DNA from: Nitrososphaerota archaeon
Lineage (GTDB): Archaea > Thermoproteota > Nitrososphaeria > Nitrososphaerales > CADDZS01
Assembly: GCA_021325255.1 (NCBI GenBank)
Contig: JAJPHP010000058.1
Coordinates: forward strand, 62,001 to 126,000
DNA: 64,000 nt
Reading direction: 5' to 3'
Part shown: one piece after another, positions 34,548 through 43,139 of the stretch
Layout of the letters: each line of letters opens with the position of its first letter
How positions within the stretch are numbered: position 1 is the stretch's first letter
Program-made: the position numbers and the translations under genes
The notes under the pieces: generated by a model
What the model was told of the DNA's origin: nothing
The model's database searches: none
Seen by the model: only the letters and a program-made list of their open reading frames with translations

Positions 34548-35615
34548 TTAGTTCTCTCCCGATTTTTGTACGCCAATGTGGCGGGAGCTCTGAATCGGGA
34601 GAAGTTGCTGTTGAAGTCGTCTCATTTGCTCTAAAAGCTCTTGATCGAACTCGTATGAAATCATATGAAATTCTCTGTTTTTGTATGCTTGGCTTACCCA
34701 TATCTCGCACGATCTCGGATGGGACTCCATCGCAAGTCCGTTGGGCAGATCCTTGAAGAGCATCTTAACCTCTGGAAGCACTCGATGAAAGAGCTCATCG
34801 TTGAGATCAAGGTATCGGAAATTCATCAACCTCTCATCGAGCAGGATAACTTTCCCGGCGAGTGCAAGTTCAGGCATCGCAACTATCAGGTAGGCTACGG
34901 CGGACAGGGTTCCAAGCAAAAAGGAAATCTCGTGAACTCTCCAGTTGTATTGCGTTGTAGGGATGAAAATCGGCTGTAGTGCTAGAATGTACACTAATGC
35001 ACTCGCCGCGATTGTGGAAAATATGAGCACGGACAGTAAGCACCTTCTCTTGGTCCACGATCCAATACGCCAAGCTTCCTGCCTGAAAATGCGCATCAAA
35101 CCGAATATGCATACGGTCAATGTGACTCCTTCGGCCGAAAGCGCCACCGACGACGAGCCGAAGGGAATTAGGTCACTGCTGTTGTAATATCCGTTCCAAA
35201 GTATCTCCGCGATAGGTCCACTCGTGATCGTCGCAAGGACAAAGAAACCGGACAGCCGCAACCTCTCATCCTTTCGCATCTCGATGAGTGCAATGGTAAA
35301 GATTACGACGGTCCCAGCGAGTCCAAGGACAGTGGGCCATGAATCGAAAATGGCAAAAGAGGTAAGAATGCCCCAACTTTGAGCGTCGAGCACTTTATAG
35401 ACTCTGAGTGGACCAAGCGCGAACGTTATGAGGTTTAGAACTATCAATATAGAGTATCCTGACACGACGTAAGAGAGGCCGGACTTTCGGATCTCATTCA
35501 AGTACCTCTTCGTGAGGGCGAATGGTTCGAATCCCCTTTCCATAGGTTCCGACTTCCAGCCTCCAATTGAAGTAGACGCCTGCAATGCCAGATTCATCCG
35601 GGAGCCCAGCAGCAT
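34548..35615 (-). CDS. Polytopic membrane protein of unknown function
   Basis: A 355-residue protein with about seven hydrophobic segments, beginning around SYVVSGYSILIVLNLITFALG and ending near ISFLLGTLSAVAYLIVAMPEL, followed by a cytoplasmic C-terminal domain of about 100 residues. A SSDLIPFGSSSVALSAEG loop sits in the middle of the membrane part and superficially resembles a rhomboid serine loop, but the rhomboid GxSG and partner His are not convincing. Starts at residues 1, 7 or 25 are possible; the N-terminus before residue 25 is low in hydrophobicity. No family recognised. Confidence 0.55.
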   Translation of the reverse strand: MLLGSRMNLALQASTSIGGWKSEPMERGFEPFALTKRYLNEIRKSGLSYVVSGYSILIVLNLITFALGPLRVYKVLDAQSWGILTSFAIFDSWPTVLGLAGTVVIFTIALIEMRKDERLRLSGFFVLATITSGPIAEILWNGYYNSSDLIPFGSSSVALSAEGVTLTVCIFGLMRIFRQEAWRIGSWTKRRCLLSVLIFSTIAASALVYILALQPIFIPTTQYNWRVHEISFLLGTLSAVAYLIVAMPELALAGKVILLDERLMNFRYLDLNDELFHRVLPEVKMLFKDLPNGLAMESHPRSCEIWVSQAYKNREFHMISYEFDQELLEQMRRLQQQLLPIQSSRHIGVQKSGEN

Positions 35616-36020
35616 TTGTTCGGCACCAGGGTCAGACTAAAGAAACCCCTCGCCACCATCTTGGCGGGCTTCCAACAGAACATTTGCAGGGAGAAGGAAT
35701 ATACACTTCTCGTAAGCAGGAATTAATCTAATTGTGACTTTCCTACGATGCGATGTTCGCGGGTTCCCATCTCTAACATGGTACTGTCGCAGGAGTTTAG
35801 AACTCAACTATCCATTGTCAAGAAGGAAACACGATAGCAATACGCGACCGACCAATACACCCCCCAATCCACGAAGAAACATGTATCGTGAAGAGGTTTG
35901 GCATGGGTTCGTCTTACACCCTTTCTTTTCATTTTTTTAGAGCGGGTCCCGATTTGCTAGAGCAGAAATCGAAAACGAGAAACTTCGTAGAGAAAAAAAA
36001 CCTTGTCGAGACTTCCTTCT
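35616..36020. other. No supported gene
   Basis: About 400 nt between divergent genes. It contains oligo-T and oligo-A tracts (about 35930 and 35993) and presumably the promoters of both neighbours; no RNA gene or repeat stands out. Confidence 0.35.
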
Positions 36021-36401
36021 ATGCTCTTATCAAGAGGATTGCCACACAATACAGTAGGCACACGGCCTTTGAGCGTTTCTACCTCGGCTAACAGAAAGGC
36101 AGGCGGCCGCGCAAAGCGAGTCCACCGCAACAGAATGTCAATTATCGCCTCCATGCTCAAAGTAGCTACAAAGGGAGCGAGAAAGACGCATATCATGTAC
36201 AGGGCAGGGTTAAGCTACGATCAACTCCAGGACTATCTCGGCTTCCTCAAGGAGGCTGGACTGCTAGAGGAGACCGCTGACCAAGAGGAGGAACTTGCGA
36301 TAGTTTACCGCACGACGGCGAAGGGACTCAAGTTCGTCGAGAAGTACGAATCGCTCAAGGAACTCGTCGGAATGAAGTCAGAAGAAGACGAAGAGCTCTG
36401 A
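36021..36401 (+). CDS. Archaeal winged-helix regulator (HTH_45-like)
   Basis: The core RVHRNRMSIIASMLKVATKG, then ARKTHIMYRAGLSYDQLQDY and LGFLKEAGLLEE, is the typical one-domain winged helix common in Nitrososphaerota and Thermoproteota. A wing (LAIVYRTTAKGLKFVEKY) and an acidic tail complete it. The basic stretch before MSII belongs to the domain, so the ATG at 36135 would be too late. I use the ATG at 36021, with a TTG at 36003 also possible. Such proteins dimerise and act as general regulators. No target is indicated; the PAC2 gene lies 324 nt downstream. Confidence 0.7.
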   Translation: MLLSRGLPHNTVGTRPLSVSTSANRKAGGRAKRVHRNRMSIIASMLKVATKGARKTHIMYRAGLSYDQLQDYLGFLKEAGLLEETADQEEELAIVYRTTAKGLKFVEKYESLKELVGMKSEEDEEL

Positions 36402-36724
36402 AAAAGATCAACGTAAATCTGTGAATATCTATCCATCCAAAGCAGGTCCTCTCGCCCTTCAGCTTGACCTTTGGATTCTGTAATCCGCTGATGGGTAATG
36501 CAATCTTTAGCAAACGAGCAGACAAGCATGAAACGAATCACTTCTTGCCGTACCAAATTTCGGGCGTAAGAGAAATTTGTGCCAGATGCATGGTTCTTGA
36601 TTCAAGGAGCTGTGACCTTGCCATAGTATCAATTCCTCCAAGAATCTCTTGAGCCATGCTTTGAGTGAAAACACTTTTCAGTGAAAAGAGTGAGTTATCT
36701 AATTCAGCGAGTTACTCTTCCCAG
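36402..36724. other. Intergenic, no supported gene
   Basis: These 323 nt hold no recognisable gene. The GTG at 36665 could extend the PAC2 gene by 20 residues, but those residues do not belong to the domain. Confidence 0.35.
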
Positions 36725-37585
36725 ATGTGGAACAGACTGGAAGTCTTCTCAGAGCCCGTGCTTTCAAGGGATCCATTGCTCATAGTGTCCGTCTCCACCT
36801 CCATCCCTCAGTACAGGATACTCTACTCGCAGGCAAGAGAGCTCGCAAGCTACCTCCTGCGTAAGTTGGATTTTCAAATGTTCTCGTCCATGTACTCCTC
36901 AGCGATGCCGCCTGCCATCGGCATTGAAAAGGACGGAATCGCCGGTCTCGTAGGCGTCAACTTTTACTATAACTCAGCCGAGAGCCGCGACGTGGTTTTG
37001 TTCGCCGGCTACTCCTCTCCCGCAAGCGATGAGTACGAGTACGCTTCCGAAGTACTCGCGTTTGCGAAGAAGCTGGGGATAAAGCAGATAGTTTCTATCG
37101 GCCCGCGGTGGTCGGAGAATCCAATCTCTCCTTTCGACTCACCGGAGGTTTTGGGTTTTGCGAGTGACCTTGACGGCGTTAGGTGGCTTGAAGAAAACGG
37201 AGTGAAGATCTTGAAGAACGAAAACTCGTTCTACTTTTCAAACCTGATCGTGCCGTTGGCGTCGTTACACGGGATGAGGGCGTTCAAGCTCTCCGTCAAC
37301 CACGGCGAGCCGCTGCCTCATCCGAAATCCTCGATGTCGTTCCTCAAGGTCCTCTCCAAGCTCGGAATCCGCATCGACACTTCCGACCTAGTCGAGCAGG
37401 CTAAAGAGCTCGAAGAGGGGCTAAAGAAAGCGGGTATCTCCGGGGTTGGAACCGGCCAGATAATGGGACAAGAAGAGGAAGGAGAAGAGGAGGAAGAGGA
37501 AACAGAAGTTTTCCCCGGCGAAGAGGAGCCCGGAGAAGAGGGCGGCGAAGACGGGGTCGGTCCCTCAGGCGACATTTACAGGTAG
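36725..37585 (+). CDS. PAC2-family protein (proteasome assembly chaperone-like)
   Basis: The protein starts with WNRLEVFSEPVLSRDPLLIVSVST, the first strand of the PAC2 domain, and continues with ARELASYLLRKLDFQMF, GLVGVNFYYN, VLLFAGYSS-like strands and ASEVLAFAKKLGIKQIVSIG. PAC2 proteins in archaea chaperone 20S proteasome assembly or act as related factors. The C-terminus is an unusual acidic tail of about 50 residues dominated by Glu and Gly (EEEGEEEEEETE). The start is the ATG matching the domain edge. It is convergent with the peptide-binding protein, with a strong hairpin between them. Confidence 0.75.
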   Translation: MWNRLEVFSEPVLSRDPLLIVSVSTSIPQYRILYSQARELASYLLRKLDFQMFSSMYSSAMPPAIGIEKDGIAGLVGVNFYYNSAESRDVVLFAGYSSPASDEYEYASEVLAFAKKLGIKQIVSIGPRWSENPISPFDSPEVLGFASDLDGVRWLEENGVKILKNENSFYFSNLIVPLASLHGMRAFKLSVNHGEPLPHPKSSMSFLKVLSKLGIRIDTSDLVEQAKELEEGLKKAGISGVGTGQIMGQEEEGEEEEEETEVFPGEEEPGEEGGEDGVGPSGDIYR

Positions 37586-37603
37586 AGTGAAAAAAGGGCT
37601 GAT

Positions 37604-37629
37604 GGGAGAGAGAATTCCGACTCTCTCCC
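37604..37629. terminator. Bidirectional terminator hairpin
   Basis: GGGAGAGAG and CTCTCTCCC form a perfect 9-bp stem with an 8-nt loop. It fills the gap between two convergent genes, 18 nt after one stop and 7 nt after the other. Confidence 0.6.
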
Positions 37630-37636
37630 CTTCGGA

Positions 37637-39895
37637 CTAGTACAGCGCGGCGAAGTACTGCGGTTCTCCCGTCGTGTATATTGCGGGGTTGAAGTAGAAT
37701 CCCTGCACGTTCGATGTCATGAAGATGGCTATCTGCGGGTAGAAAGTCCAGATGTCCATTACCGCCTGGTTCCCGAGCGCGACCATGTTGTTGGTTGCCT
37801 TGACCAGCGCAGGGATGTCTCCCGACTGGCTCGCGTTGTTTGCCTGGTTCCAGTAGACTCCCATCTGAGTCAGGTTCCACCCGCCTGGTAGCGTGTAGAT
37901 ACCACCTGGCGCAAGTATCGGGCCGAGGAAGTCGGTCGACCATGGATAGTCGTCATACCATCCAAAGACAGACTCTGCCCACACATAGAGCTGTCCTGAA
38001 AACGCCTCGCTTATCATTTGACCTGCAGGCATCGGGGTGAGCTGGACGGACAACCCCATGTTGTATGTGGTGCTGATGTTGTTTATCACGGATGCAATCT
38101 GGTTGAAGATTGCCTCGTCCACTGTCTGGCCCGCTCCGTAAACCAAGGTGATCTTCTGGGCGACTGGACTAGAGCATGTCCCCTGTGCACTGAGGGTTGG
38201 GCACCCGAAGGTGTTGTTGAACACACCAGAAGGCGCGGCAGTGCCATTCGAGAATGTAAATTGTGTCAGAGGATGTTGCATCGCGTCGAGCAGGAGTTGC
38301 TGGACTTCGTAGGGGTTGAAGCTGTACCTCGGGAGAATCGACGCGTTGTATGCGCCCTGAGGAGGGATGCCAGGAGGCAGGACGTTGTTTGCCACCTGCC
38401 CCATCTTGTTGTTCACGTCCTGGTTGATCTCGGTGAGGTTCACAGCGTCCGCGAAGGCCAGCCTCATACGAATGTCCGAGAATGGCTGGAACTTGTAGTA
38501 CGTACCTGTGAACGGATCTGTAACGTTGGTGAGGAACTGATCAAAGAGTGTCGCATATTGCGTGAAGGGGCCGTGTATCGTAATCCCCTTTATCGTAGAA
38601 AGCAACTGGTTGCTGCCCAGCCAAGCCGACCTGTTCGCAACGGCGTATAGCTGGTCGTTTGTCACGTCAATGACCATCGCAGCGCCAGACTTTGACGCAG
38701 ACTGCATATCGAGAATTCTCGAGTTCTGCTGCGGCACGTAGTTGATCTTTATCGTCGGTATCTGAGCCTGGATGTGGTCCGGTCCGCCCCAGTAGTTGGG
38801 GTTCTTCTGCAACACAAGGTTATTTGATGAGGGGTCGTAACTCTGAAGGATGTAGGGTCCAGTTCCCGCGAGCGAGCCGTTGTAAGAGCCATCAAGATAG
38901 GTGGCCGCGCACCCCTTCGGGGTGATTCCGGCGTTGCACGTAGCGACCTCGTCGTAGTAGTATTGATTTATGGCGGTCGTCGCGTTGCCGCTGGGATTCG
39001 GGTAGGGGATGTTGTAGCCTGTAGAGTTGCTGCTCCAGAGGTGAATGTCGTGCTGCATAACGTAATCCGGCGCCACTAGGTTTGCCCAGAGGTTTGCAAC
39101 AAGGAACTGCAGGGCGCTGTTAGGGTTCTGGATGTGAAGCGTCACGCTGTATGGTCCCGTTATCTGCACAAAGTTCTGTGCAAGCACTTTGTTCGCCCAC
39201 GCGACGGAGTAGGGCTGAGCGCCGCTGAAAGTAGTGCTCAGACTCTTGTTCTCAAGCTGTTGCATGATCCACGAAGCCTGTGTTCCGTGGCCGACCGGCG
39301 CGCTTCCATCCATCACGAGCAGCCTGTTGTAGCTAAAGTAAACTGAAGTGGAGTTGAATGTCTCGCCATCAGCAAACTTGATTCCAGTGCGGAGAGTAAA
39401 GTTCACGGTCTTGCCGTCAGGAGCGATCGTATAGTTCTGAGCGAGCCAGGGAATTACCGCCTGGCCGTTCGACCCGTTGAACCAGAGGAGAGGTTCGTAA
39501 ATGTTCTGCTCAATCGAGGCTCCATAGATGTCGTAGGAGACCTGCGGGTCAAGATACTGCACGGTTGAAAGTGTCTCATAAGTCAGGACCGATGGCACAG
39601 GTGCACCGCTGCTACTCGTACCCGTGGTGGGAGATGAAGTCGTGGTAGTCTGGCTTGAGCCTGTCGTAGTAGGGCCCGTCGTGCCTGTAGTTGTCTGCGT
39701 GGGGGCAGTGGTTGCCGATGAAGTTCCCGTAGACGTGCTTGTGCTCTGAGTCGGTGGCGTTGTGGTGGCACCCCTTCCCATGGATAGCGCGAGGTACCCA
39801 CCTACAACGATTATGATTATGATAACAACAACGATTGCTATGCTCGCAGTTCTGCTGACTGCGTGCTTCAGTTTCGAAAATCTGGTGGAAAGCAT
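37637..39895 (-). CDS. Dipeptide/oligopeptide-type ABC substrate-binding protein (family 5)
   Basis: A 752-residue extracellular receptor. Residues 15-37 are a hydrophobic anchor (TASIAIVVVIIIIIVVGG), followed by a Thr/Ser-rich stalk to about residue 95. The family 5 solute-binding domain is recognisable from YETLSTVQYLDPQVSYD, IYEPLLWFNG, FTLRTGIKFADGETF and GTGPYILQSYDP. Length exceeds bacterial OppA because of the anchor and inserts. A TATA box (TTTAATTA) is centred 28 nt before the ATG, predicting a leaderless message. No cognate permease or ATPase gene is next to it: the following ABC genes are an exporter. It is an orphan receptor whose transporter lies elsewhere. Confidence 0.85.
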   Translation of the reverse strand: MLSTRFSKLKHAVSRTASIAIVVVIIIIIVVGGYLALSMGRGATTTPPTQSTSTSTGTSSATTAPTQTTTGTTGPTTTGSSQTTTTSSPTTGTSSSGAPVPSVLTYETLSTVQYLDPQVSYDIYGASIEQNIYEPLLWFNGSNGQAVIPWLAQNYTIAPDGKTVNFTLRTGIKFADGETFNSTSVYFSYNRLLVMDGSAPVGHGTQASWIMQQLENKSLSTTFSGAQPYSVAWANKVLAQNFVQITGPYSVTLHIQNPNSALQFLVANLWANLVAPDYVMQHDIHLWSSNSTGYNIPYPNPSGNATTAINQYYYDEVATCNAGITPKGCAATYLDGSYNGSLAGTGPYILQSYDPSSNNLVLQKNPNYWGGPDHIQAQIPTIKINYVPQQNSRILDMQSASKSGAAMVIDVTNDQLYAVANRSAWLGSNQLLSTIKGITIHGPFTQYATLFDQFLTNVTDPFTGTYYKFQPFSDIRMRLAFADAVNLTEINQDVNNKMGQVANNVLPPGIPPQGAYNASILPRYSFNPYEVQQLLLDAMQHPLTQFTFSNGTAAPSGVFNNTFGCPTLSAQGTCSSPVAQKITLVYGAGQTVDEAIFNQIASVINNISTTYNMGLSVQLTPMPAGQMISEAFSGQLYVWAESVFGWYDDYPWSTDFLGPILAPGGIYTLPGGWNLTQMGVYWNQANNASQSGDIPALVKATNNMVALGNQAVMDIWTFYPQIAIFMTSNVQGFYFNPAIYTTGEPQYFAALY

Positions 39896-39919
39896 TGAGG
39901 GTTGCTCTAGCCGCCACTG

Positions 39920-39927
39920 TTTAATTA
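39920..39927 (-). promoter_or_regulatory. TATA box of the peptide-binding protein gene
   Basis: On the minus strand TAATTAAA is centred 28 nt before the ATG at 39895. Predicted transcription start is at or next to the ATG. Confidence 0.55.
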
Positions 39928-40115
39928 GAATTTAGGGGGGATTTGCGCACGCACTCTTCCCCTAGATTTTTGGAAATTCCTTTTGACTCTGTCCTTCTAT
40001 CCAAGATGTACACAGTGATCTCGTCGTAACGCAGTTCAAATAGGAGATTAAGCTGATTTGCCTGGAAGAGAGACGCCCATCCCACTTCAAGAGCCGCGAT
40101 TCCCAACTTTTCCAA
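39921..40115 (-). CDS. Possible small protein upstream of the binding-protein gene
   Basis: A 64-codon frame with a protein-like core (ALEVGWASLFQANQLNLLFE, YDEITVYILDRR), but a TTG start directly after a stop and a C-terminus that runs into the next promoter. No family match. It may be a remnant or non-coding. Confidence 0.25.
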   Translation of the reverse strand: MEKLGIAALEVGWASLFQANQLNLLFELRYDEITVYILDRRTESKGISKNLGEECVRKSPLNSN

Positions 40116-40267
40116 TCAAAACTGCAAGGGAAAAGTAAAGAACCACTCAGTTCTACAGTTCAGGCAATATGCGCACTCGCTGATCCAAAACGAAACAAAA
40201 AAATCCACAGAGCGAGTGCTGAGAAATAGATCCGAACAAGAGAAAGAGTGTGTATTTTTCCTCCCAA

Positions 40268-41218
40268 ATGCCAGTCGTGCTTAGTGCTGAGAACCTCGAA
40301 AAGAGATACGGTTCAAAGAGGGCGCTCAATGGAGTCTCCATCAAAGTTGACGGCGGGACGGTCTATGCTCTGCTCGGCCCCAATGGCGCGGGAAAGACCA
40401 CCTTCGTCAGAATAATGGCAACGCAGCTATTGCCGAGCGCGGGCAGGGCGTCAATACTCGGTTACGACGTAGTCGCGCAGGCTTCGAAAGTAAGGGAGCA
40501 CATCTCGGTCGTTCCGCAGGAGGCAAGGCCGATGAGTCTCATGACTCCATATGAGCACGTACTAACATATCTCATCTCGAGGGGGCTCGACATCTCAACG
40601 GCGAGGAGCAGGGCAAACGAGATCATCAAATCGCTGAATCTTGGAGTGTATCGCGACGAGATCTGCTCGAATCTTTCCGGAGGTCTGCGGCAGCGCACTC
40701 TGATTGCGATGGCCATGAGCTCGCAGGCGGACGTGCTCGTGCTCGACGAGCCAACGATAGGACTGGATCCCGTTGCGCGTGTGGACGTGTGGAACCTGAT
40801 TCGCGAGTACGTGTCCTCGGGCAAGACCATTCTCCTTACAACACACTACATGGAGGAGGCCGAAGCCCTCTCTGACAAGCTCGCCATTGTGAATCAGGGT
40901 GCAATTGTTGCGGAAGGGACATCTTCCGAGATTCGAGGAAAGCTTCCAGGAGCAACGCACGTCGTCGTCGTGCTTCAGAAACCTGCTACGGCAAAGGGGG
41001 TTGCGGAGCGAATCGACACGGAAGTTCTTGCTTCGTACGGGCGTGTGCTCAAGGCCGGGTCCGCTCAGAGAGTCCTGACTAGCGAGGCTGGAGCAAGCGA
41101 ACTCGCAAACTTGTGCCTGCGCAGGGGCGTCGAGGTTTCGGTGAGGCAGATTTCGCTCGAGGACGTTTTCATAAGCGAGGTGGGGCAGGAGATTGGCGGG
41201 GATTCGCAGACAAATTAG
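40268..41218 (+). CDS. ABC-2-type exporter ATPase (DrrA-like)
   Basis: The ATP-binding subunit of an export ABC transporter. Walker A is GPNGAGKTT, the signature LSGGLRQRTLIAMAM, Walker B VLVLDEPTIGLDP and the switch LTTHYMEEAEALSD. The C-terminal domain after residue 220 (VVVVLQKPATAKGVAERI, VSVRQISLEDVFI) is that of drug, polysaccharide or antibiotic exporters. The start is the ATG giving MPVVLSAENL; a GTG six codons earlier is possible. It overlaps the permease start by 26 nt, so the two are coupled. Substrate unknown. Confidence 0.85.
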   Translation: MPVVLSAENLEKRYGSKRALNGVSIKVDGGTVYALLGPNGAGKTTFVRIMATQLLPSAGRASILGYDVVAQASKVREHISVVPQEARPMSLMTPYEHVLTYLISRGLDISTARSRANEIIKSLNLGVYRDEICSNLSGGLRQRTLIAMAMSSQADVLVLDEPTIGLDPVARVDVWNLIREYVSSGKTILLTTHYMEEAEALSDKLAIVNQGAIVAEGTSSEIRGKLPGATHVVVVLQKPATAKGVAERIDTEVLASYGRVLKAGSAQRVLTSEAGASELANLCLRRGVEVSVRQISLEDVFISEVGQEIGGDSQTN

Positions 41219-41942
41219 GGCAATCGCCGCCCTGATCTGGTTTGACGGTTACCTGCCGATCAGGAGATCCCCGTTCAACGTCGTCAACTTCATAGTGAAC
41301 CCCCTGACGATCCTCTTCTTCATTTACATCTTCGCCGGGCCAGGGAAGGCAGAGTTTGCGCTTGTCGGAGGCCTCGTCGCCGTCATCGTGGGGAGTTGCA
41401 TTGTACTTGAGACTGAGGCCGCTTTCATCAGGCTCGTCGCAAGACTCCAGGACATGTTCGTGTCCTCCCCTCTTTCCTCGATTTCCTACGTGATCAGCCT
41501 CTCGATATCCCAGCTCTTCAACGGTCTTCTGGGAATAGTCCTCTTCTCCATTCTGATTTCGGTCTACTCCCATCTGAATGCAATATCAGGTTTCGAGATC
41601 GGGCTCGCAGCAATCATAACCTGGGCTTCAGTTTCGGCTCTAGGATTCATGATAAGCACGTTCGCCAGAGACCTCAGGGACCTCTGGGTGTACTCTCCTC
41701 TTCTCACTGTTCTGCTCTCATTCCTCCCGCCCGTGTTCTACCCAATCACACTGATTCCAGCGCCGTTCCGATTCGTCGCCTACCTCGCCCCCACAACGTA
41801 CCCGGCTCAGGCGATGCAGCTCGCAACTGGCCTAATCTCTGGGCCGCCAAGTGCGCTCGCGCTCAACTTCCTCGGGGGCGCACTGTATACTTTGATTCTG
41901 GTCTTTCTCGCGGCTAGGTTTGCGCGCTGGAGGCAAAAGTAG
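41193..41942 (+). CDS. ABC-2-type exporter permease
   Basis: A 249-residue membrane protein with six hydrophobic segments and ABC-2 layout: an N-terminal amphipathic region (RRQIRAIAALIWFDGYLPIRRS), then VVNFIVNPLTILFFIYIFAG, and a late LTVLLSFLPPVFYPITLIP..FRFVAYLAPTTYPAQAMQ segment. The TTG start lies inside the end of the ATPase gene, typical of translational coupling. Together they form a complete minimal exporter. A palindromic terminator follows. Confidence 0.82.
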   Translation: MAGIRRQIRAIAALIWFDGYLPIRRSPFNVVNFIVNPLTILFFIYIFAGPGKAEFALVGGLVAVIVGSCIVLETEAAFIRLVARLQDMFVSSPLSSISYVISLSISQLFNGLLGIVLFSILISVYSHLNAISGFEIGLAAIITWASVSALGFMISTFARDLRDLWVYSPLLTVLLSFLPPVFYPITLIPAPFRFVAYLAPTTYPAQAMQLATGLISGPPSALALNFLGGALYTLILVFLAARFARWRQK

Positions 41943-42016
41943 CTTTTGACAGATTACAAACAAGAAATGACCGACTGATCGAAAAAGTAAGAAAGAAAAT
42001 AGAACAAGAAATGAGG

Positions 42017-42034
42017 AGAGCCCGTACGGGCTCT
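42017..42034. terminator. Perfect palindrome, probable bidirectional terminator
   Basis: AGAGCCCGTACGGGCTCT is an uninterrupted 18-bp palindrome between the convergent exporter and zinc-ribbon genes. Confidence 0.55.
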
Positions 42035-42053
42035 ATATCTTATCCTACAGAAC

Positions 42054-43109
42054 CTAGAGTCCTATGCTGTTGATCGTCGCGCCCGAGTTAGCGTCGATGA
42101 CGAGGACGATCTTGTTGTTCTTGTGCGCATATCTCGCAAACCACACGGGCGCGTGCATCAGCTCTGCCTCTGACAGGTCGACCTCCGTGTTGATCTGCTG
42201 GATCATGTGATACTTTTCATGCGCCTTTTGCGACTGGAGCTGATCGACGAGAGTCTTTGCCTGATACCTCGCCGCGTCCTCGCCGACGTCGCCGTTGAGC
42301 ACCTTGATCCCCTTCGGGACCTTGGTGATGTCGAAGAAGGTCCTTTCGTCCAGCGCGAACTGGTAATCCTTGGGCTGGTAGTCGGTCAGAGATTTTAGAG
42401 CAACCACCGGAAAGTTGTAGTTGGCGTCGAGCTGGAAGGTGCGCTTTGTACCCTGCGGGTTCATCATCCCTCCCCCGCCCATCATCGTCCCGAGTGCCGC
42501 GCCTTCGAGCATTCCTCCGCCGAAGCCCATTCCGCCGCGGTTCCCTCCTCCGCCAGCCATTCCAGCGATTGCTCCAAGCAAAGCGGCCTCCGTCGCTATA
42601 GTTCCGACTTCTGCGGCGGTATCAATGGCTACGACGGAAGTTCTCGCAGAAACAGAAATGATCCAGTATGGCACATAGGTGAGGCTCATCTCCTCGAGTG
42701 TGGAGTTCTCCTGAAGGTGTCTGTGAAGCAGGCCGTGGTCCATCAGCGAATGTATCTTTGCGGTGATGTCATCCTTCGAGGGAATCTTCAGGGGCAGCAT
42801 GGTCTGCTTTTGGATGCTCGTCCATCCACCCGAGGCGAGCGTCACTGCGCTGCCGCAATATTCGCAGGTGATGACCATCTCCCCGAACTTTGGTGCAATC
42901 GGTGCACCGCAGCTCGGGCACTTCATCGTGGTGGCCCCGCTCGGTGCTATGACCTGTCTTGAAGACGTCGAGGTGGTCTGGGCGCCTGGAGGCATTGTGG
43001 ATGAAGTGCTCGGCACGCCCGCTACGGAAGCGATGGGCGCGCCGCACTTTAAGCAGAACTTGGCGTCGTCGGGGAGCTGGGATCCGCATTTTATACAGTA
43101 GATTGTCAA
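42054..43109 (-). CDS. Double zinc-ribbon protein with Gly/Met-rich segment
   Basis: A 351-residue protein with an N-terminal zinc ribbon (YCIKCGSQLPDDAKFCLKCG) and, after a Ser/Thr linker, a second one (KCPSCGAPIAP..CEYCGSAV). The middle part carries a hydrophobic Gly-rich stretch (EAALLGAIAGMAGGGGNRGG and on to MMGGGGMM), perhaps membrane-associated. The C-terminal part has beta-strands including APVWFARYAHKNNKIVLVID. The start is TTG. It follows the SPFH protein gene by 30 nt, so the two are cotranscribed. It may be an adaptor of an SPFH membrane scaffold. No exact family is recognised. Confidence 0.7.
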   Translation of the reverse strand: MTIYCIKCGSQLPDDAKFCLKCGAPIASVAGVPSTSSTMPPGAQTTSTSSRQVIAPSGATTMKCPSCGAPIAPKFGEMVITCEYCGSAVTLASGGWTSIQKQTMLPLKIPSKDDITAKIHSLMDHGLLHRHLQENSTLEEMSLTYVPYWIISVSARTSVVAIDTAAEVGTIATEAALLGAIAGMAGGGGNRGGMGFGGGMLEGAALGTMMGGGGMMNPQGTKRTFQLDANYNFPVVALKSLTDYQPKDYQFALDERTFFDITKVPKGIKVLNGDVGEDAARYQAKTLVDQLQSQKAHEKYHMIQQINTEVDLSEAELMHAPVWFARYAHKNNKIVLVIDANSGATINSIGL

Positions 43110-43139
43110 GGCAGAGATTTCACCAACAAGAGTTGTGGA

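Noticed and set aside
35515..35530. GGTTCGAATCC word like a tRNA T-loop
   Set aside because: The flanking bases do not form a T-stem and no cloverleaf can be drawn; it lies inside the coding frame of the membrane protein (GFEPF).
34548..35615. Rhomboid-like serine loop in the membrane protein
   Set aside because: The GSSS segment lacks the GxSG motif and no partner His is placed correctly.
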